57,171 nt of DNA from Bradyrhizobium huanghuaihaiense (lineage in GTDB: Bacteria > Pseudomonadota > Alphaproteobacteria > Rhizobiales > Xanthobacteraceae): contig NZ_VLLA01000035.1 in the NCBI RefSeq assembly GCF_007830635.1, positions 1-57,171 on the forward strand. Direction: 5' to 3'. Position 1 is the first letter of the stretch. The number at the start of each line of letters is the position of its first letter. The position numbers were made by a program, and so were the translations under genes. Shown here piece after piece: positions 1 through 8,987 of this stretch. The notes under the pieces were generated by a model. It saw only the letters and a list, made by a program, of their open reading frames with translations, did no database searches and was not told where the DNA came from.

Positions 1-511
1 CGCACGTCCTGCGGGCCGGGACGAAGGAACGGCCCCCGGCTCGAACACAGGAACTGCGAGGTAGGAGGAGCAAGCGATGACGTAACCCCATCAACAGGTT
101 CCAGCCAAGGTCTGCGAGAGGATGAGACGAGATGGAGGTTCGGTCTTCCCGGCGCATGCGAACACTGGTGACCCAAATGGCCCAATCGAGGCCTGTCCGC
201 TAATGAGAACGCACGCGCGCTGATATCCATGATGGCCCGGAGAGAATGCTCCAATCAAAGGCCGGATACATTGATGCAAGACCACTCACCACCTGATCGA
301 CGAACCTCTTGCTACGCACGGCCGGACCATACATTCGGGTCATGAGCGCCGTCTGGAAGGTCGGCCGGTTGCTTCCGGTCTACCCCGATAAGCCGACAAC
401 TGAGGACGTCGCCCGAACTTCGCATTCGGGCAGGAGCAGACGCGCCGAACACCGGGACGCGACTGGAGCCACCGGCTATGTCAGCTATCGTCAGTTCTGA
501 GCGTCGGAGAA
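1..511. other. No supported gene; left edge of window
   Basis: I see no convincing coding region here. Open frames on both strands are short and lack a ribosome-binding site or a recognisable domain. A small inverted repeat (GCCCGAA at 411-417 against TTCGGGC at 425-431) could fold into a 7-bp stem, but it has no T tract and no gene to terminate. Confidence 0.5.
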
Positions 512-525
512 TTGATCGGGATCAA
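512..525. promoter_or_regulatory. FNR/FixK-type box, orphan
   Basis: TTGATCGGGATCAA is a perfect match to the FNR/FixK half-site pattern TTGA-N6-TCAA. It lies just past the 3' end of the HD-domain gene, so it is not that gene's promoter. Whatever it controls would be read leftwards into the gene-poor first 500 bases, or it is a relic. A second box of the same type is at 1506-1519. Confidence 0.5.
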
Positions 526-545
526 CCCGAAATCACAGTATTCGC

Positions 546-1409
546 CTACAGCTCCGGACCAGAAAGTCCGACCTCTCGCTCAGCGCGAAGGACATTGCCA
601 TAGAGACTGCTGATCCACTGCCTTCCGCTCGAGGTTACATTCAAATAGCGGATGGCAGTTTGGATGTGCGGTGCGGCCTTGGTCCAGTAGAACTGAGGAT
701 ATTTGTACACCACGTCCGCGGGCGTGGCGTATCCGAGCGATTTGTTGAGTCCTATCTCCTCGAACTCGTAGAACAGCGCATTTGATTTCTTCATGTAGTT
801 CGGATCGCCGAGCTGACCGATCAGGTCGGCGGCGCGAAGCAACAAACCTTCCTCTTCGTCAAGATCATCCTTGAGTTCGTTCGCTGATGCGTCTGCATAA
901 GGAAAACGAGTGTATTCGATCGCTTGGGCAACGCGAGCAGCGTCAATTTCGTCAACTGCGTCAAGACGCTCCACGGCGAATAATTTTGAGCGGTCGACAT
1001 GATAGGGCGCAAGCGCTGCATCGGAGGAGCCGATCGGCAACTCAACCGTTCGGCCGGTACCATCAACCACATAGGCACCGTCCTGGTCTCCGTGAACTAT
1101 TCCCCGAACGTAGCCAATGTCGTGAAGCAGGCACGCCAGGATGAAGTGCGCATAGTCGCCAGCCGTCGTTGGCCTAAGAAGGGAGCGCCCTATCAGGATG
1201 TCGTGCCCCACCAGCGTGACCAACAAGGTGTGCTCGACGTTGTGGTAGAGCGCATCGCTGTTACCAATACATTCCAGGGCCAGCTTTGCTGCATAGGGGA
1301 GCAATTCCGGCAAGCTGGCGTGGGACGAGCCGAAGCGACCGCTTGTCTCCGAGATCAGGAACGCACCGAGCGCCTGGGACGTCAGTTCCGGGATCGTTAT
1401 CATGAGCAA
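546..1409 (-). CDS. HD-domain metal-dependent phosphohydrolase-like protein
   Basis: A 287-residue soluble protein with the layout of an HD/PDEase domain. His56 (YHNVEHT) is followed by the His-Asp pair at 96-97 (LLHDIGY) and a later Asp in ADLIGQLGD, the usual metal ligands of HD phosphohydrolases that act on nucleotides or phosphodiesters. The substrate cannot be told from sequence. No membrane segment or extra sensor domain is visible. It stands alone on the minus strand. A FixK/FNR-type box about 100 bp upstream of the start suggests low-oxygen control through a Crp/Fnr-class activator, and the next gene upstream encodes a protein of that class. The domain call is firm; the function is not. 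Confidence 0.8.
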   Translation of the reverse strand: MLMITIPELTSQALGAFLISETSGRFGSSHASLPELLPYAAKLALECIGNSDALYHNVEHTLLVTLVGHDILIGRSLLRPTTAGDYAHFILACLLHDIGYVRGIVHGDQDGAYVVDGTGRTVELPIGSSDAALAPYHVDRSKLFAVERLDAVDEIDAARVAQAIEYTRFPYADASANELKDDLDEEEGLLLRAADLIGQLGDPNYMKKSNALFYEFEEIGLNKSLGYATPADVVYKYPQFYWTKAAPHIQTAIRYLNVTSSGRQWISSLYGNVLRAEREVGLSGPEL

Positions 1410-1505
1410 TCTCTCACTTTGGTCGCCGAACCTTCAGGAGGCCTTCTGCAGGATCGGGAGGGAGAGGACGACCGTAGTAGTGTGAAGCCAAAGGATGGGT
1501 GATAA

Positions 1506-1519
1506 TTGACTTAGATCAA
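1506..1519 (-). promoter_or_regulatory. FNR/FixK-type box upstream of the HD-domain gene
   Basis: TTGACTTAGATCAA fits TTGA-N6-TCAA exactly. Its centre is about 105 bp before the HD gene's ATG. An activator bound at -41.5 would give a leader of roughly 60 bases, a plausible spacing. In Bradyrhizobium such boxes are read by FixK2/FNR-family proteins under low oxygen. The match is seen; the regulation is inferred. Confidence 0.6.
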
Positions 1520-1585
1520 CAGCAGCGACGCCGGACTACGCGTGTGCCCAGTAGCGACTTCCGCTGAGGCTGGCCCGCAACTGGT

Positions 1586-2314
1586 TCAACCTGTTAGCGG
1601 CTTCTTCATATGCAAGTAATCTGGATTGAACTCACCAAGCCGTTGGAGCTCGCGCCAGTTTAGAACGATCAACTCGCCCTCGCGGAAATCCATGCTACCA
1701 GACGAACGCAACTGTTGAAGAGCGCGGTTGACCGACGCGATTGCCATGGCGAGCGTCTCCCCAAGCTGGGGCAACGTCAATGGGATCGAGCACCTGTTCC
1801 CCTTGTTGAGCTGGGAGAGGCGTGCCCGATAGAATACTTCGCAGAACAAATGCGCCATTCGGGTCGGCCTTGATCTCGCGCTGTTGTTCGTGATTGCTTC
1901 CCGGAAGATCGCGGCGTCCAGCAGAGTTTCTCTCCAGATGGCGATACCCAGCGAGGGGCGTCGTTCGAAGGCACCCAATATTTGTTTGTGCGGTATGAAG
2001 GCCACGCGCGCAGGACCAATTGAGCAAAGCGCATGGTCCATTCTTTCGATGAACAATCCCTGTGCATCGGGCAGATCGCCCGACATGTGAAAGGACAAGT
2101 ATTGTCGACGCCCTCCTTTCAGCAGGTGATATCGGCCGACCATTCCCGACACGACCAGAACCGCGTGCTTCGGCTGGTCTCCCTGGCGAATAAAGTCCTG
2201 ATCGGGCGACAGCTCTTTGGTCACAAACGAGAAATTGCAGATCTCCGCAATATCGTCACTCCGGAGCCGGGAATGCTCTTTCAAGTTCCGTATTAGTGTC
2301 TCATGGGGGTCCAT
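1586..2314 (-). CDS. Crp/Fnr-family transcriptional regulator
   Basis: A protein of about 242 residues with an N-terminal cyclic-nucleotide-binding-type beta-barrel (around LVVSGMVGRYHLL) and a C-terminal winged helix. The winged helix contains LTLPQLGETLAMAIASVNRA, the usual Crp-type recognition-helix region. It lacks the N-terminal cysteine cluster of oxygen-sensing FNR, so it is more like FixK or a metabolite-sensing branch. I chose the ATG at 2314, with GGAG just before it, over a GTG eleven codons upstream that has no ribosome site. The two FixK-type boxes nearby make it a possible local regulator, though that class of box is also read by FixK proteins encoded elsewhere. Confidence 0.85.
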   Translation of the reverse strand: MDPHETLIRNLKEHSRLRSDDIAEICNFSFVTKELSPDQDFIRQGDQPKHAVLVVSGMVGRYHLLKGGRRQYLSFHMSGDLPDAQGLFIERMDHALCSIGPARVAFIPHKQILGAFERRPSLGIAIWRETLLDAAIFREAITNNSARSRPTRMAHLFCEVFYRARLSQLNKGNRCSIPLTLPQLGETLAMAIASVNRALQQLRSSGSMDFREGELIVLNWRELQRLGEFNPDYLHMKKPLTG

Positions 2315-2490
2315 AGCACTCCAGATTATGTTCGAGACCCGTATCACCTGATACGTCGGTGTGCTCCTCGCCGGTTAAACTCCATATGTCTCTCGAAGTT
2401 TCAATGATTGAGCCGTCAACCAGGAGAGTCATTTATCGGTGATGAGGTCGCCAGTTGCGCTTCCCCACCTTTAGGAGAAGGAGCAGCGCC

Positions 2491-2715
2491 TTGCCAATCA
2501 ACCCGCTCATTTCTGCGAATATCAATTTGACGCCAGAGCAGCGGCACGTTCTTGAACTCGCCTTCAACCGGACGCTACGCAAGCTTAACCTGGTGGATCG
2601 CAACGATCCGATTTGCGAAATAGTCGCCCGCAAAGTCATTGAGATTGAAGCTACCGGCGTTACCAACGCGGTCGCGATCTCCGAGATCGCATTTAGACAG
2701 CTTTACCCTTCGTAA
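2491..2715 (+). CDS. Small conserved hypothetical protein, TTG start
   Basis: A 74-residue acidic/basic soluble protein, MPINPLIS... through LTPEQRHVLELAF to AISEIAFRQLYPS. I recall similar small proteins of unknown function in Bradyrhizobium, but I cannot name a family. The start is decided by a strong ribosome site, AGGAGAAGGAG at 2473-2483, placed correctly for TTG at 2491. The upstream in-frame ATG at 2455 has no such site. No domain or membrane segment is visible. Confidence 0.6.
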   Translation: MPINPLISANINLTPEQRHVLELAFNRTLRKLNLVDRNDPICEIVARKVIEIEATGVTNAVAISEIAFRQLYPS

Positions 2716-2918
2716 TCGGGCCCGCTGGGGTCAATCGGGCCCGTTCGCTCCGGTCAAAGTGGCGTCCCGTTCACTCCTCACGGCCGACATCGAGGCACCA
2801 GGTGGAATTTGTCGCGATGCGGACGTGAAACGCGACTCACGAACAGAATTTCCGATTGAAGAAGCCGGACGCCCGAACCATTGCGCGCGCATCGGCGTAG
2901 TCGGGGATGACACCGATC

Positions 2919-4247
2919 TCATCTCTGTCTGATTTGCCGCTCCAGGCGCAGCGTATGCTCGCGCAGGGAATCGTAGATCGGTGCATTGCCCAGCAGCATG
3001 GGTAGCAGCATCGCCATGAAGCAGGCGCCCAGCATCGGCAGCAGCATCGTCACGTTACCGGTCATTTCGGCGACGAGAACGATGCCGGTCACCGGCGCGC
3101 GCACGACGCCGGTGAAGAGAGCGGCCATGCCCACCAATGCAAATGCTTCCGGCTGGATCGAGAGCGCCGGCAACGCAACGCGGCAAGCCTCTCCGAACAG
3201 CAGCCCGGACTGGGCTCCCAGCACGAGCAAGGGTGCGAACAGCCCGCCGGGCGTGCCGGCCGCGTATGAGAGAGCGCCGAGACCGAATCGGATCAGGAAT
3301 GCGAATCCCAGGATCCCCGCATTCTCGTGGCCGATCAACGCGCGCTGCGTGATCTGATCTCCGCCACCGACCAGTTCGGGCGCGAACCAGGCCAATATGC
3401 CGACGCTTGCGCCGATCAATCCGGCGCGGAGCTCGATCGGCAGCCGTCCAAATCGGTCGCGAACTGCGATGGTCGCGAGCAGGGTGCGATTGTAGGCGAC
3501 GGCCAGCAGACCCGCGACGCCTCCCAGAGCCAGGAACAGCGGGGCGGATTCAGCCCTGGGATAGCTCAGCGGTGCGACCTCGAAGTCGGGCGCGTCACCG
3601 AGCAGCAGCCGTGCGACCGGGATCGCCGTTGCCAGCGCTGCAAGGGCAGCGACGGCAACACGGTGCTCGAACCTCTGCACCAGTTCCTCCAGCACAAACA
3701 CGAGCCCGGCAATCGGCGCATTGAAGGCCGTTGCAAGGCCGGCGCCGGCGCCGGCCGCGAGCAGCACCCGGGCATCCGCCCAACAGAGCCGGCAGAGGCG
3801 CGCGGCGAAAACCGCGATACCGGCGCCCATCTGGACGGTCGGCCCCTCACGGCCCAGCGCCAGTCCGGAGCCGATCGCCAGTATTCCGCCGAAGAACTTC
3901 ACCGGCACCAGACCAAACGGAGCCGGTGGGATCTCTTCACGCAGGACAGCTTCGACATGCGGAATGCCGCTGCCCGAAGCGTGTGGCGAGAATTGCCGCA
4001 CCATCCACGCGGCAACCAGGGTTGCGACGGCGCAAGCGCCGACGACGGTCAAGAACCCCCAGATTGCGTGGCCATGGGCCCAGGCGATCATCTCATCGCG
4101 CAGACCATCCGCACGCACGAGCAAAAGCCGGAAGATCGCCCCGACACATCCAGTCGCTGCGCCTACGATGAGAGCCATCGCCGCGAGCCCCAACAGGCTG
4201 CGACGTTCATCCGCGACTTGCCGCTCGTCGTCAGGGTTATGGTCCAC
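2919..4247 (-). CDS. ClC-family chloride channel/transporter
   Basis: An integral membrane protein with about ten hydrophobic stretches and the hallmark ClC selectivity motifs: GSGIPHVEA near the N-terminus, GREGPTVQ, and the later FAPLLVLGAQSG. The Glu of GREGP is the gating/proton glutamate of the family. No C-terminal CBS domain is present, so this is the short form, with roughly 440 residues from the GTG start I prefer. The frame stays open to 4370, but the extra N-terminal stretch is not ClC-like. It probably moves Cl- or another anion across the inner membrane, as channel or H+-coupled exchanger. It is divergent from the Rrf2 gene and stands alone. Confidence 0.85.
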   Translation of the reverse strand: MDHNPDDERQVADERRSLLGLAAMALIVGAATGCVGAIFRLLLVRADGLRDEMIAWAHGHAIWGFLTVVGACAVATLVAAWMVRQFSPHASGSGIPHVEAVLREEIPPAPFGLVPVKFFGGILAIGSGLALGREGPTVQMGAGIAVFAARLCRLCWADARVLLAAGAGAGLATAFNAPIAGLVFVLEELVQRFEHRVAVAALAALATAIPVARLLLGDAPDFEVAPLSYPRAESAPLFLALGGVAGLLAVAYNRTLLATIAVRDRFGRLPIELRAGLIGASVGILAWFAPELVGGGDQITQRALIGHENAGILGFAFLIRFGLGALSYAAGTPGGLFAPLLVLGAQSGLLFGEACRVALPALSIQPEAFALVGMAALFTGVVRAPVTGIVLVAEMTGNVTMLLPMLGACFMAMLLPMLLGNAPIYDSLREHTLRLERQIRQR

Positions 4248-4479
4248 GGCTGCTCGATGATCCCGAGGCCTTCGCAAGCGGCAATCTTTGCCGAAATCAC
4301 CGGCGAATGTCCCGAAAAAATGTTCTGACTTGAAAGAACTGCCTCTCCGACCGACACGCCAGGACCTCACCCGATTGGACGTCGCAACCGATCCCCACGG
4401 ACGTGCACCGTAACGCCGCGCTCGACCCGCGCCTCTTCCACGATCAGCGAGGGCGCAAACCGCTTGACCTCAGCGCCAT

Positions 4480-4502
4480 CATGTAACATATAAAGTTACA
4501 TG
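4480..4502. promoter_or_regulatory. Inverted repeat over the start codon of the Rrf2 gene (likely autoregulatory operator)
   Basis: CATGTAAC (4480-4487), a 7-base spacer, then GTTACATG (4495-4502) form a perfect 8-bp dyad. The right arm includes the ATG at 4500-4502. Rrf2-family repressors bind dyads of this size in their own promoters, so autorepression is likely. The dyad is seen; the binding is inferred. Confidence 0.6.
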
Positions 4503-4958
4503 AGGCGAGACTCCCGTCTATCCGGCGTCCTCCACGTGCTGCTGCATATGGCGCAGCAGGCTGGGCCGTTCACGTCCGAGACGCTGGCGAAGGCCATGGA
4601 CACCAACCCGGTGGTGATCCGCCGCATCATGGCGGGCCTGCGGGAGCTTGGTTACGTCCGCTCCGAGAAGGGGCATGGCGGCGGCTGGCGGCTTGCTTGC
4701 GATCTTTCGAAGGTGACGCTGCGCGATATCTATGCCGCGCTCGGCAGTCCGTCACTGCTGGCGATGGGTAACCGGACCGAGGCGCCGGGCTGTCTCGTCG
4801 AGCAGGCCGTCAATGCCGCGCTCGACCAGGCTTTTCACGATGCAGAGGCGTTGCTGCTGGCGCGCCTCGGCGAGGTGACGCTGGCGATGCTGGGCGATGA
4901 TTTGCGCAAGCGGCTCGGGTCTCGAAAGATCCACCACATCAGCGCGCATGGCGCGTGA
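4500..4958 (+). CDS. Rrf2-family transcriptional regulator
   Basis: A 152-residue Rrf2 protein. It has an N-terminal winged helix (SETLAKAMDTNPVVIRRIMA as recognition region, then the GHGGGWRLA wing) and a C-terminal dimerisation helix. Family members sense redox, iron or thiol signals. This one has only two or three scattered cysteines and no clear three-Cys iron-sulfur cluster, so it is probably a redox/thiol or metabolite sensor. Its stop overlaps the upstream in-frame GTG of the methyltransferase frame (GTGA), and the likely real methyltransferase ATG is 27 bp further on. The pair is probably one transcript. An 8-bp dyad over its start codon suggests autoregulation. Confidence 0.88.
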   Translation: MRRDSRLSGVLHVLLHMAQQAGPFTSETLAKAMDTNPVVIRRIMAGLRELGYVRSEKGHGGGWRLACDLSKVTLRDIYAALGSPSLLAMGNRTEAPGCLVEQAVNAALDQAFHDAEALLLARLGEVTLAMLGDDLRKRLGSRKIHHISAHGA

Positions 4959-4984
4959 ACGGCTCCATTCACCGGGACAACATC

Positions 4985-5668
4985 ATGACCGACATTCAAG
5001 CCGCATTCTCGGATCCGCAATTCGTGGCTCGATATACCGAAGGGCCACGGCGGTTCGTGCCGGGCTATGACGCCATGCAGTCCATGGCGTCAATTCTGCT
5101 GGCCGAAAGCGTCCCCAGCGATGGGCAGGTGCTCGTCCTCGGCGCCGGCGGCGGCCTGGAGCTCAAAGCCTTTGCACAGGCGCATCCCGGTTGGCGCTTC
5201 GACGGCGTCGACCCCTCTGGGCCGATGCTGGCGCTGGCCGGGCAGACTCTGGGAGAACTCGCCCCACGTGCGCGCTTTCACCAAGGCTACATCGATGATG
5301 CCCCGGAGGGACCGTTCGACGGCGCCACCTGCCTCTTGACCCTCCATTTCGTGGATGTCGCCGAACGACGCCGGATCGCCTCGGAGGTCCGCCGCCGGCT
5401 CAAACCGCGCGCACCGTTCGTGGTCGCGCATCTGAGCGCGCCCGATGGAGAGAAGGAACGTCCGCTGTGGCTGGCGCGGTACTCAGCGTTCCTGGCCGCA
5501 TCCGGTGTCGAGCCGGAGCAGGCCGCGGCCGCACAGGATGCCGTCAGCAACCATCTGCAGATTCTGGCGCCCGCTCACGACGAGGTGATCTTGCGCGAGG
5601 CCGGTTTCTCCGAGCCGACGCTGTTCTACACCGGCTTCGCCTTCCGCGGCTGGGTGGCCTACGCCTGA
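4985..5668 (+). CDS. Class I SAM-dependent methyltransferase
   Basis: A protein of about 227 residues with Rossmann-fold methyltransferase motifs: VLVLGAGGGLE (motif I, SAM binding), GVDPSGPMLALA (motif II region with the acidic ribose-binding Asp), and TCLLTLHFV (motif IV region). The substrate is not evident; the family covers small molecules and lipids. I chose ATG 4985 rather than the GTG that overlaps the Rrf2 stop, because the homologous part begins with MTDIQAAFSDP. It lies directly behind the Rrf2 regulator and is likely its target. Confidence 0.82.
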   Translation: MTDIQAAFSDPQFVARYTEGPRRFVPGYDAMQSMASILLAESVPSDGQVLVLGAGGGLELKAFAQAHPGWRFDGVDPSGPMLALAGQTLGELAPRARFHQGYIDDAPEGPFDGATCLLTLHFVDVAERRRIASEVRRRLKPRAPFVVAHLSAPDGEKERPLWLARYSAFLAASGVEPEQAAAAQDAVSNHLQILAPAHDEVILREAGFSEPTLFYTGFAFRGWVAYA

Positions 5669-5720
5669 GGCAAATCAGCTGCACGGCTTTGCCGGGAGCT
5701 GGCGGTCTGCGCGGCGATTG

Positions 5721-5921
5721 TCAGCCTACCGTTTCGCTGTCTGCACAAAGCGGCGCTTCCGCCAAGCGGCTCGCTCGCGAAGCAAAGTCCTCGAACGCTG
5801 CGACCGCATCGCGCATGTTGTGACAGCCGCGACTGTCGAGCGAGGCATGAACGCTGAGGTCGAACAGCTCTATCCAGAACAACGGGCTGTCGGGCAAGCC
5901 CGCCCCAAGCGCTTCGAACAT
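5721..5921 (-). CDS. Small conserved hypothetical protein
   Basis: From the internal ATG at 5921 this reads MFEALGAGLPDSPLFWIELF..., a compact protein of about 66 residues with one Cys and no recognisable domain. I recall similar short Bradyrhizobium proteins beginning near this methionine. The frame remains open to 6128 (135 residues), so an N-terminal extension cannot be excluded. It is convergent with the methyltransferase and has no obvious partner. Confidence 0.5.
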   Translation of the reverse strand: MFEALGAGLPDSPLFWIELFDLSVHASLDSRGCHNMRDAVAAFEDFASRASRLAEAPLCADSETVG

Positions 5922-6255
5922 GCTGATCTCGCAATCCCCGACCCGCTCGAGCGCAACCGTCCGGGAGCCATGGGCGATATGGGGAATTCCGAGCAACGTT
6001 CCGTAACCTCGTAAAATCTTCACGTTGATGGGCGGCGCGGCGCCGTCACTGCTGGACATCAAGGCCATCGTAGCTTTCGGGGAAAGGGGCTGCCCCGAGA
6101 ACGCAAGACCAGTCTCGGGGGCAGACAAGCGATTTAAGTCACACGCCTCCCGGTTTCTTGTTATCGTGAGCCAATAAGTTGATTTTTCATGCCGCCATCA
6201 CGATAGGCGAGCCCAAGGAGCGAGGCCCGCAGCGGCAACGACGAAAGGGTTCGGT

Positions 6256-7374
6256 GTGCCGGCTGCCCATTCGCCCCATTTTGAAACAATGCCCAGTGCA
6301 ACCGGCGGAATCGCCCGCCTGGTATGGGCACGCCTGCAGGACGCCGGCATCGAGGCGGACAGTCTGCTGTCCAGGGCCGGACTGACTCTCAAGCAGATCG
6401 AGGATCGCAAGGCGCGCCTGAGCGCCGAGAGCCAGATCAGGTTTCTGGAACTTGGGGCCGAGGCGTTGCAGGACGACAGCCTCGGCTTCCACCTGGCACG
6501 AGACTTCGACCTTCGTGAAATTGGCCTGCTCTATTACGTGGCAGCATCCTCCGGGACGATCGCCGAAGCCTTGGCAAAGGCCGAGCGCTATTGCCGTCTC
6601 GCCAACGAGGGGATTTCGCTGCGCTTCGCCGCGAAAGAGATGACGATCACGCTGAAATATGTCGGTGTGGAACGGCGCTCGGACCAGCACCAGATCGAAT
6701 TCTGGCTGACCTCAATCATTCGCATGAACCGCACCCTGACCAATCGCCGCCTGATCCCGAGCCGACTCAAAATGGTGCATCGCCGTCGAACGACGCCCAC
6801 AGAGGTCAGGTCGTTCCTGGGGTGCGAGATCGAGTTCGGGTCCGATGTCGACGAGATCGCTTTCCCGGTATCCGTGGGGCCGATGCCGATCGAAAGTGCC
6901 GATCACTATCTGAACGATTTGCTGGTGACGTATTGCGAGCAGGCACTCGCACACCGGAAATCCGGCGGAGTCCCGCTCAGATCGAGCGTCGAGAATGCAA
7001 TCGCCCCATTGCTCCCGCATCGTGAGGCACGGGTCGAAGAGATCGCCCGCCGCCTGGGGATGAGCCATCGCACGCTGGTGCGGCGCCTCGCTCTGGAGGG
7101 ATTGACCTTCAGCGGCATCCTCGACGAGATGAAGATCGACCTCGCCAAGAGCTATCTGAAGAACGATCAACTGCCTATTTCGCAAACCGCCTGGCTGCTC
7201 GGCTACGGAGAAGTCAGCGCGTTCACCCACGCCTTCAAGCGCTGGACCGGAATGACACCGAGGCAATGGCGCGCCCTGGACACCCCCGAACCGGACCACG
7301 ACGCAGGCGACGGGCCAGCTCGTGAGCAGGTTTCCTCCGAGGGGCCCATCGCAAATCGCCGCGACCATCCCTAA
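6256..7374 (+). CDS. AraC-family transcriptional regulator
   Basis: About 372 residues. The first 200 resemble the arabinose-binding-like N-terminal domain found in OruR/ArgR-type AraC regulators. The C-terminal 90 residues hold the double helix-turn-helix: VEEIARRLGMSHRTLVRRLA as the first recognition region and AWLLGYGEVSAFTHAFKRW as the second, ending in the diagnostic TGMTPRQWR. The start is GTG 6256, with AAAGGG six bases before it; ATG 6289 is an alternative. It ends only 9 bp before the flavin oxidoreductase, so both are likely co-transcribed. An odd point is the acidic tail after the DNA-binding domain. Confidence 0.9.
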   Translation: MPAAHSPHFETMPSATGGIARLVWARLQDAGIEADSLLSRAGLTLKQIEDRKARLSAESQIRFLELGAEALQDDSLGFHLARDFDLREIGLLYYVAASSGTIAEALAKAERYCRLANEGISLRFAAKEMTITLKYVGVERRSDQHQIEFWLTSIIRMNRTLTNRRLIPSRLKMVHRRRTTPTEVRSFLGCEIEFGSDVDEIAFPVSVGPMPIESADHYLNDLLVTYCEQALAHRKSGGVPLRSSVENAIAPLLPHREARVEEIARRLGMSHRTLVRRLALEGLTFSGILDEMKIDLAKSYLKNDQLPISQTAWLLGYGEVSAFTHAFKRWTGMTPRQWRALDTPEPDHDAGDGPAREQVSSEGPIANRRDHP

Positions 7375-7383
7375 ATTGCCTCC

Positions 7384-8406
7384 ATGAAGAAAATCGGATT
7401 TCTCTCCTTCGGGCACTGGACGCCCTCGCCGCAATCGCAGACCCGCTCCGCCAGCGACACGCTGCTGCAATCGATCGAGCTTGCGGTTGCGGCCGAACAG
7501 CTCGGCGCTGACGGCGCCTATTTCCGCGTCCATCATTTCGCGCGGCAGCTGGCCTCGCCCTTTCCGCTGCTCGCGGCCGTCGGTGCGAGGACGAGCAGGA
7601 TCGAGATCGGCACGGCCGTGATCGACATGCGCTACGAGAACCCGCTCTACATGGTGGAGGACGCCGGCAGCGCCGACCTCATCGCCGGCGGCAGGCTGCA
7701 GCTCGGCATCAGCCGCGGCTCGCCCGAGCAGGTGATCGACGGCTGGCGCTATTTCGGCTACCGGCCGGCCGAAGGCCAGAGCGACGCCGACATGGGCCGA
7801 CGCCATGCCGAGGTCTTCCTCGACCTGTTGCGCGGCGAAGGCTTTGCCGAGCCCAATCCGCAGCCGATGTTTCCCAATCCGCCGGGGCTCCTGCGCATCG
7901 AGCCGCATGCGCCGGGCTTGCGCGAACGGATCTGGTGGGGCGCCGGCTCGAACGCGACCGCGGTGTGGGCGGCGCAGCTCGGCATGAACCTGCAGAGCTC
8001 GACGCTGAAGAACGATGAGACCGGCGAAGCCTTTCACGTGCAGCAGGCCGCGCAGATCCGTAGCTATCGCGCCGCATGGAAGGAAGCCGGCCACACCCGC
8101 GAACCGCGCGTGTCCGTCAGCCGCAGTATCTTCGCGCTGATGGACGATCGCGACCGCGCCTATTTCGGCGGCGAGCGCGGCGGCGAGGACCAGATCGGCT
8201 TCATCGACCCGCGCACGCGCGCGATCTTCGGACGGAGTTATGCGGCCGAGCCGGATGTGCTGATCGAGCAGCTGCGGCAGGACGAGGCCATTGCGGAAGC
8301 GGATACGTTGCTGCTGACGATTCCGAACCAGCTCGGCGTTGCCTATTGCGCGCATGCGATCGAGGCGATCCTCAAACATGTGGCGCCGGCGCTGGGGTGG
8401 CGGTAA
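7384..8406 (+). CDS. LLM-class (luciferase-like) flavin-dependent oxidoreductase
   Basis: A 340-residue TIM-barrel protein of the bacterial-luciferase-like monooxygenase superfamily. FLSFGHWTPSP at the N-terminus, the LAAVGARTSRIEIGTAV strand and the GRLQLGISRGSPEQ segment are typical. Such enzymes use reduced FMN or F420 with O2. The substrate is not indicated, although family members often desulfonate or oxidise small carbon-sulfur or aldehyde substrates. It sits 9 bp behind the AraC gene, which probably controls it. Its own reductase partner is not encoded nearby. Confidence 0.88.
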   Translation: MKKIGFLSFGHWTPSPQSQTRSASDTLLQSIELAVAAEQLGADGAYFRVHHFARQLASPFPLLAAVGARTSRIEIGTAVIDMRYENPLYMVEDAGSADLIAGGRLQLGISRGSPEQVIDGWRYFGYRPAEGQSDADMGRRHAEVFLDLLRGEGFAEPNPQPMFPNPPGLLRIEPHAPGLRERIWWGAGSNATAVWAAQLGMNLQSSTLKNDETGEAFHVQQAAQIRSYRAAWKEAGHTREPRVSVSRSIFALMDDRDRAYFGGERGGEDQIGFIDPRTRAIFGRSYAAEPDVLIEQLRQDEAIAEADTLLLTIPNQLGVAYCAHAIEAILKHVAPALGWR

Positions 8407-8504
8407 GGCGGGCCATGCTGATCGACCTTTGGTCGTGATTGACTTCAACCACCACCCAGTTCAATGATGTCCCCGGGGACAATTGGAATCGATTTGAGGC
8501 TGGA

Positions 8505-8966
8505 ATGCGTGGGGTGGTGGGGATCTTTGCCGTGGCCATGTTGCTTGCGGGGTGCGCATCGGGGCAGCTGGGTGGCGCGGCTCTGACTGACAACGTCAAG
8601 TCAAATACGGCACGCTTGGTGGTCTATCGCTCGTCGGCCCTGGGATTTGCGGTCATGCCCAACTACGCCGTCGACGGACGCGTGATTGGCGGCAGCCAGG
8701 CTGCGGGTTTCGTGTCGTGCGACCTGCCTCCGGGCCGGCACGAGGTCGCCGTCAACAATCTGCCGCTGAGCAGCAATCTGTTCGGGCAGGGAAGCGAGAA
8801 ATTGAGCCTCGATTTGCGCGCCGGCAGCACCACCTATCTTTCCGCCCAGCCGCAGATGGGAATCGTGACGCCCGGCGCAATCACGCTGATCCAGGTCACG
8901 GAAAGCCAGGGCCGCGCCGATGTCGCCAGCTTGCGTCAGAGCACAGGCTCGTGCGGCAAGGCCTGA
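8505..8966 (+). CDS. Outer-membrane-type lipoprotein, DUF2846-like
   Basis: A protein of about 153 residues starting with a hydrophobic signal (GVVGIFAVAMLLAG) and a lipobox LLAGC, so it should be lipidated and exported. The mature part (ARLVVYRSSALGFAVMPNYA..., then GRHEVAV) resembles DUF2846 proteins: a beta-rich fold with a short linker. ATG 8505 is chosen because the signal peptide begins there; the frame is open 22 codons further upstream. It is followed by the broken M48 protease 21 bp downstream, so both may sit in one envelope-related transcript. Confidence 0.72.
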   Translation: MRGVVGIFAVAMLLAGCASGQLGGAALTDNVKSNTARLVVYRSSALGFAVMPNYAVDGRVIGGSQAAGFVSCDLPPGRHEVAVNNLPLSSNLFGQGSEKLSLDLRAGSTTYLSAQPQMGIVTPGAITLIQVTESQGRADVASLRQSTGSCGKA

Positions 8967-8987
8967 GCCGGACGACTCAAGACGCGG

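Noticed and set aside
411..431. Small hairpin near the left edge
   Set aside because: 7-bp stem without T tract or a gene to terminate.
6712..8448. 578-codon minus-strand open frame across the AraC and LLM genes
   Set aside because: Antisense shadow of two clear genes; the composition is Arg/Ala/Gly-driven.
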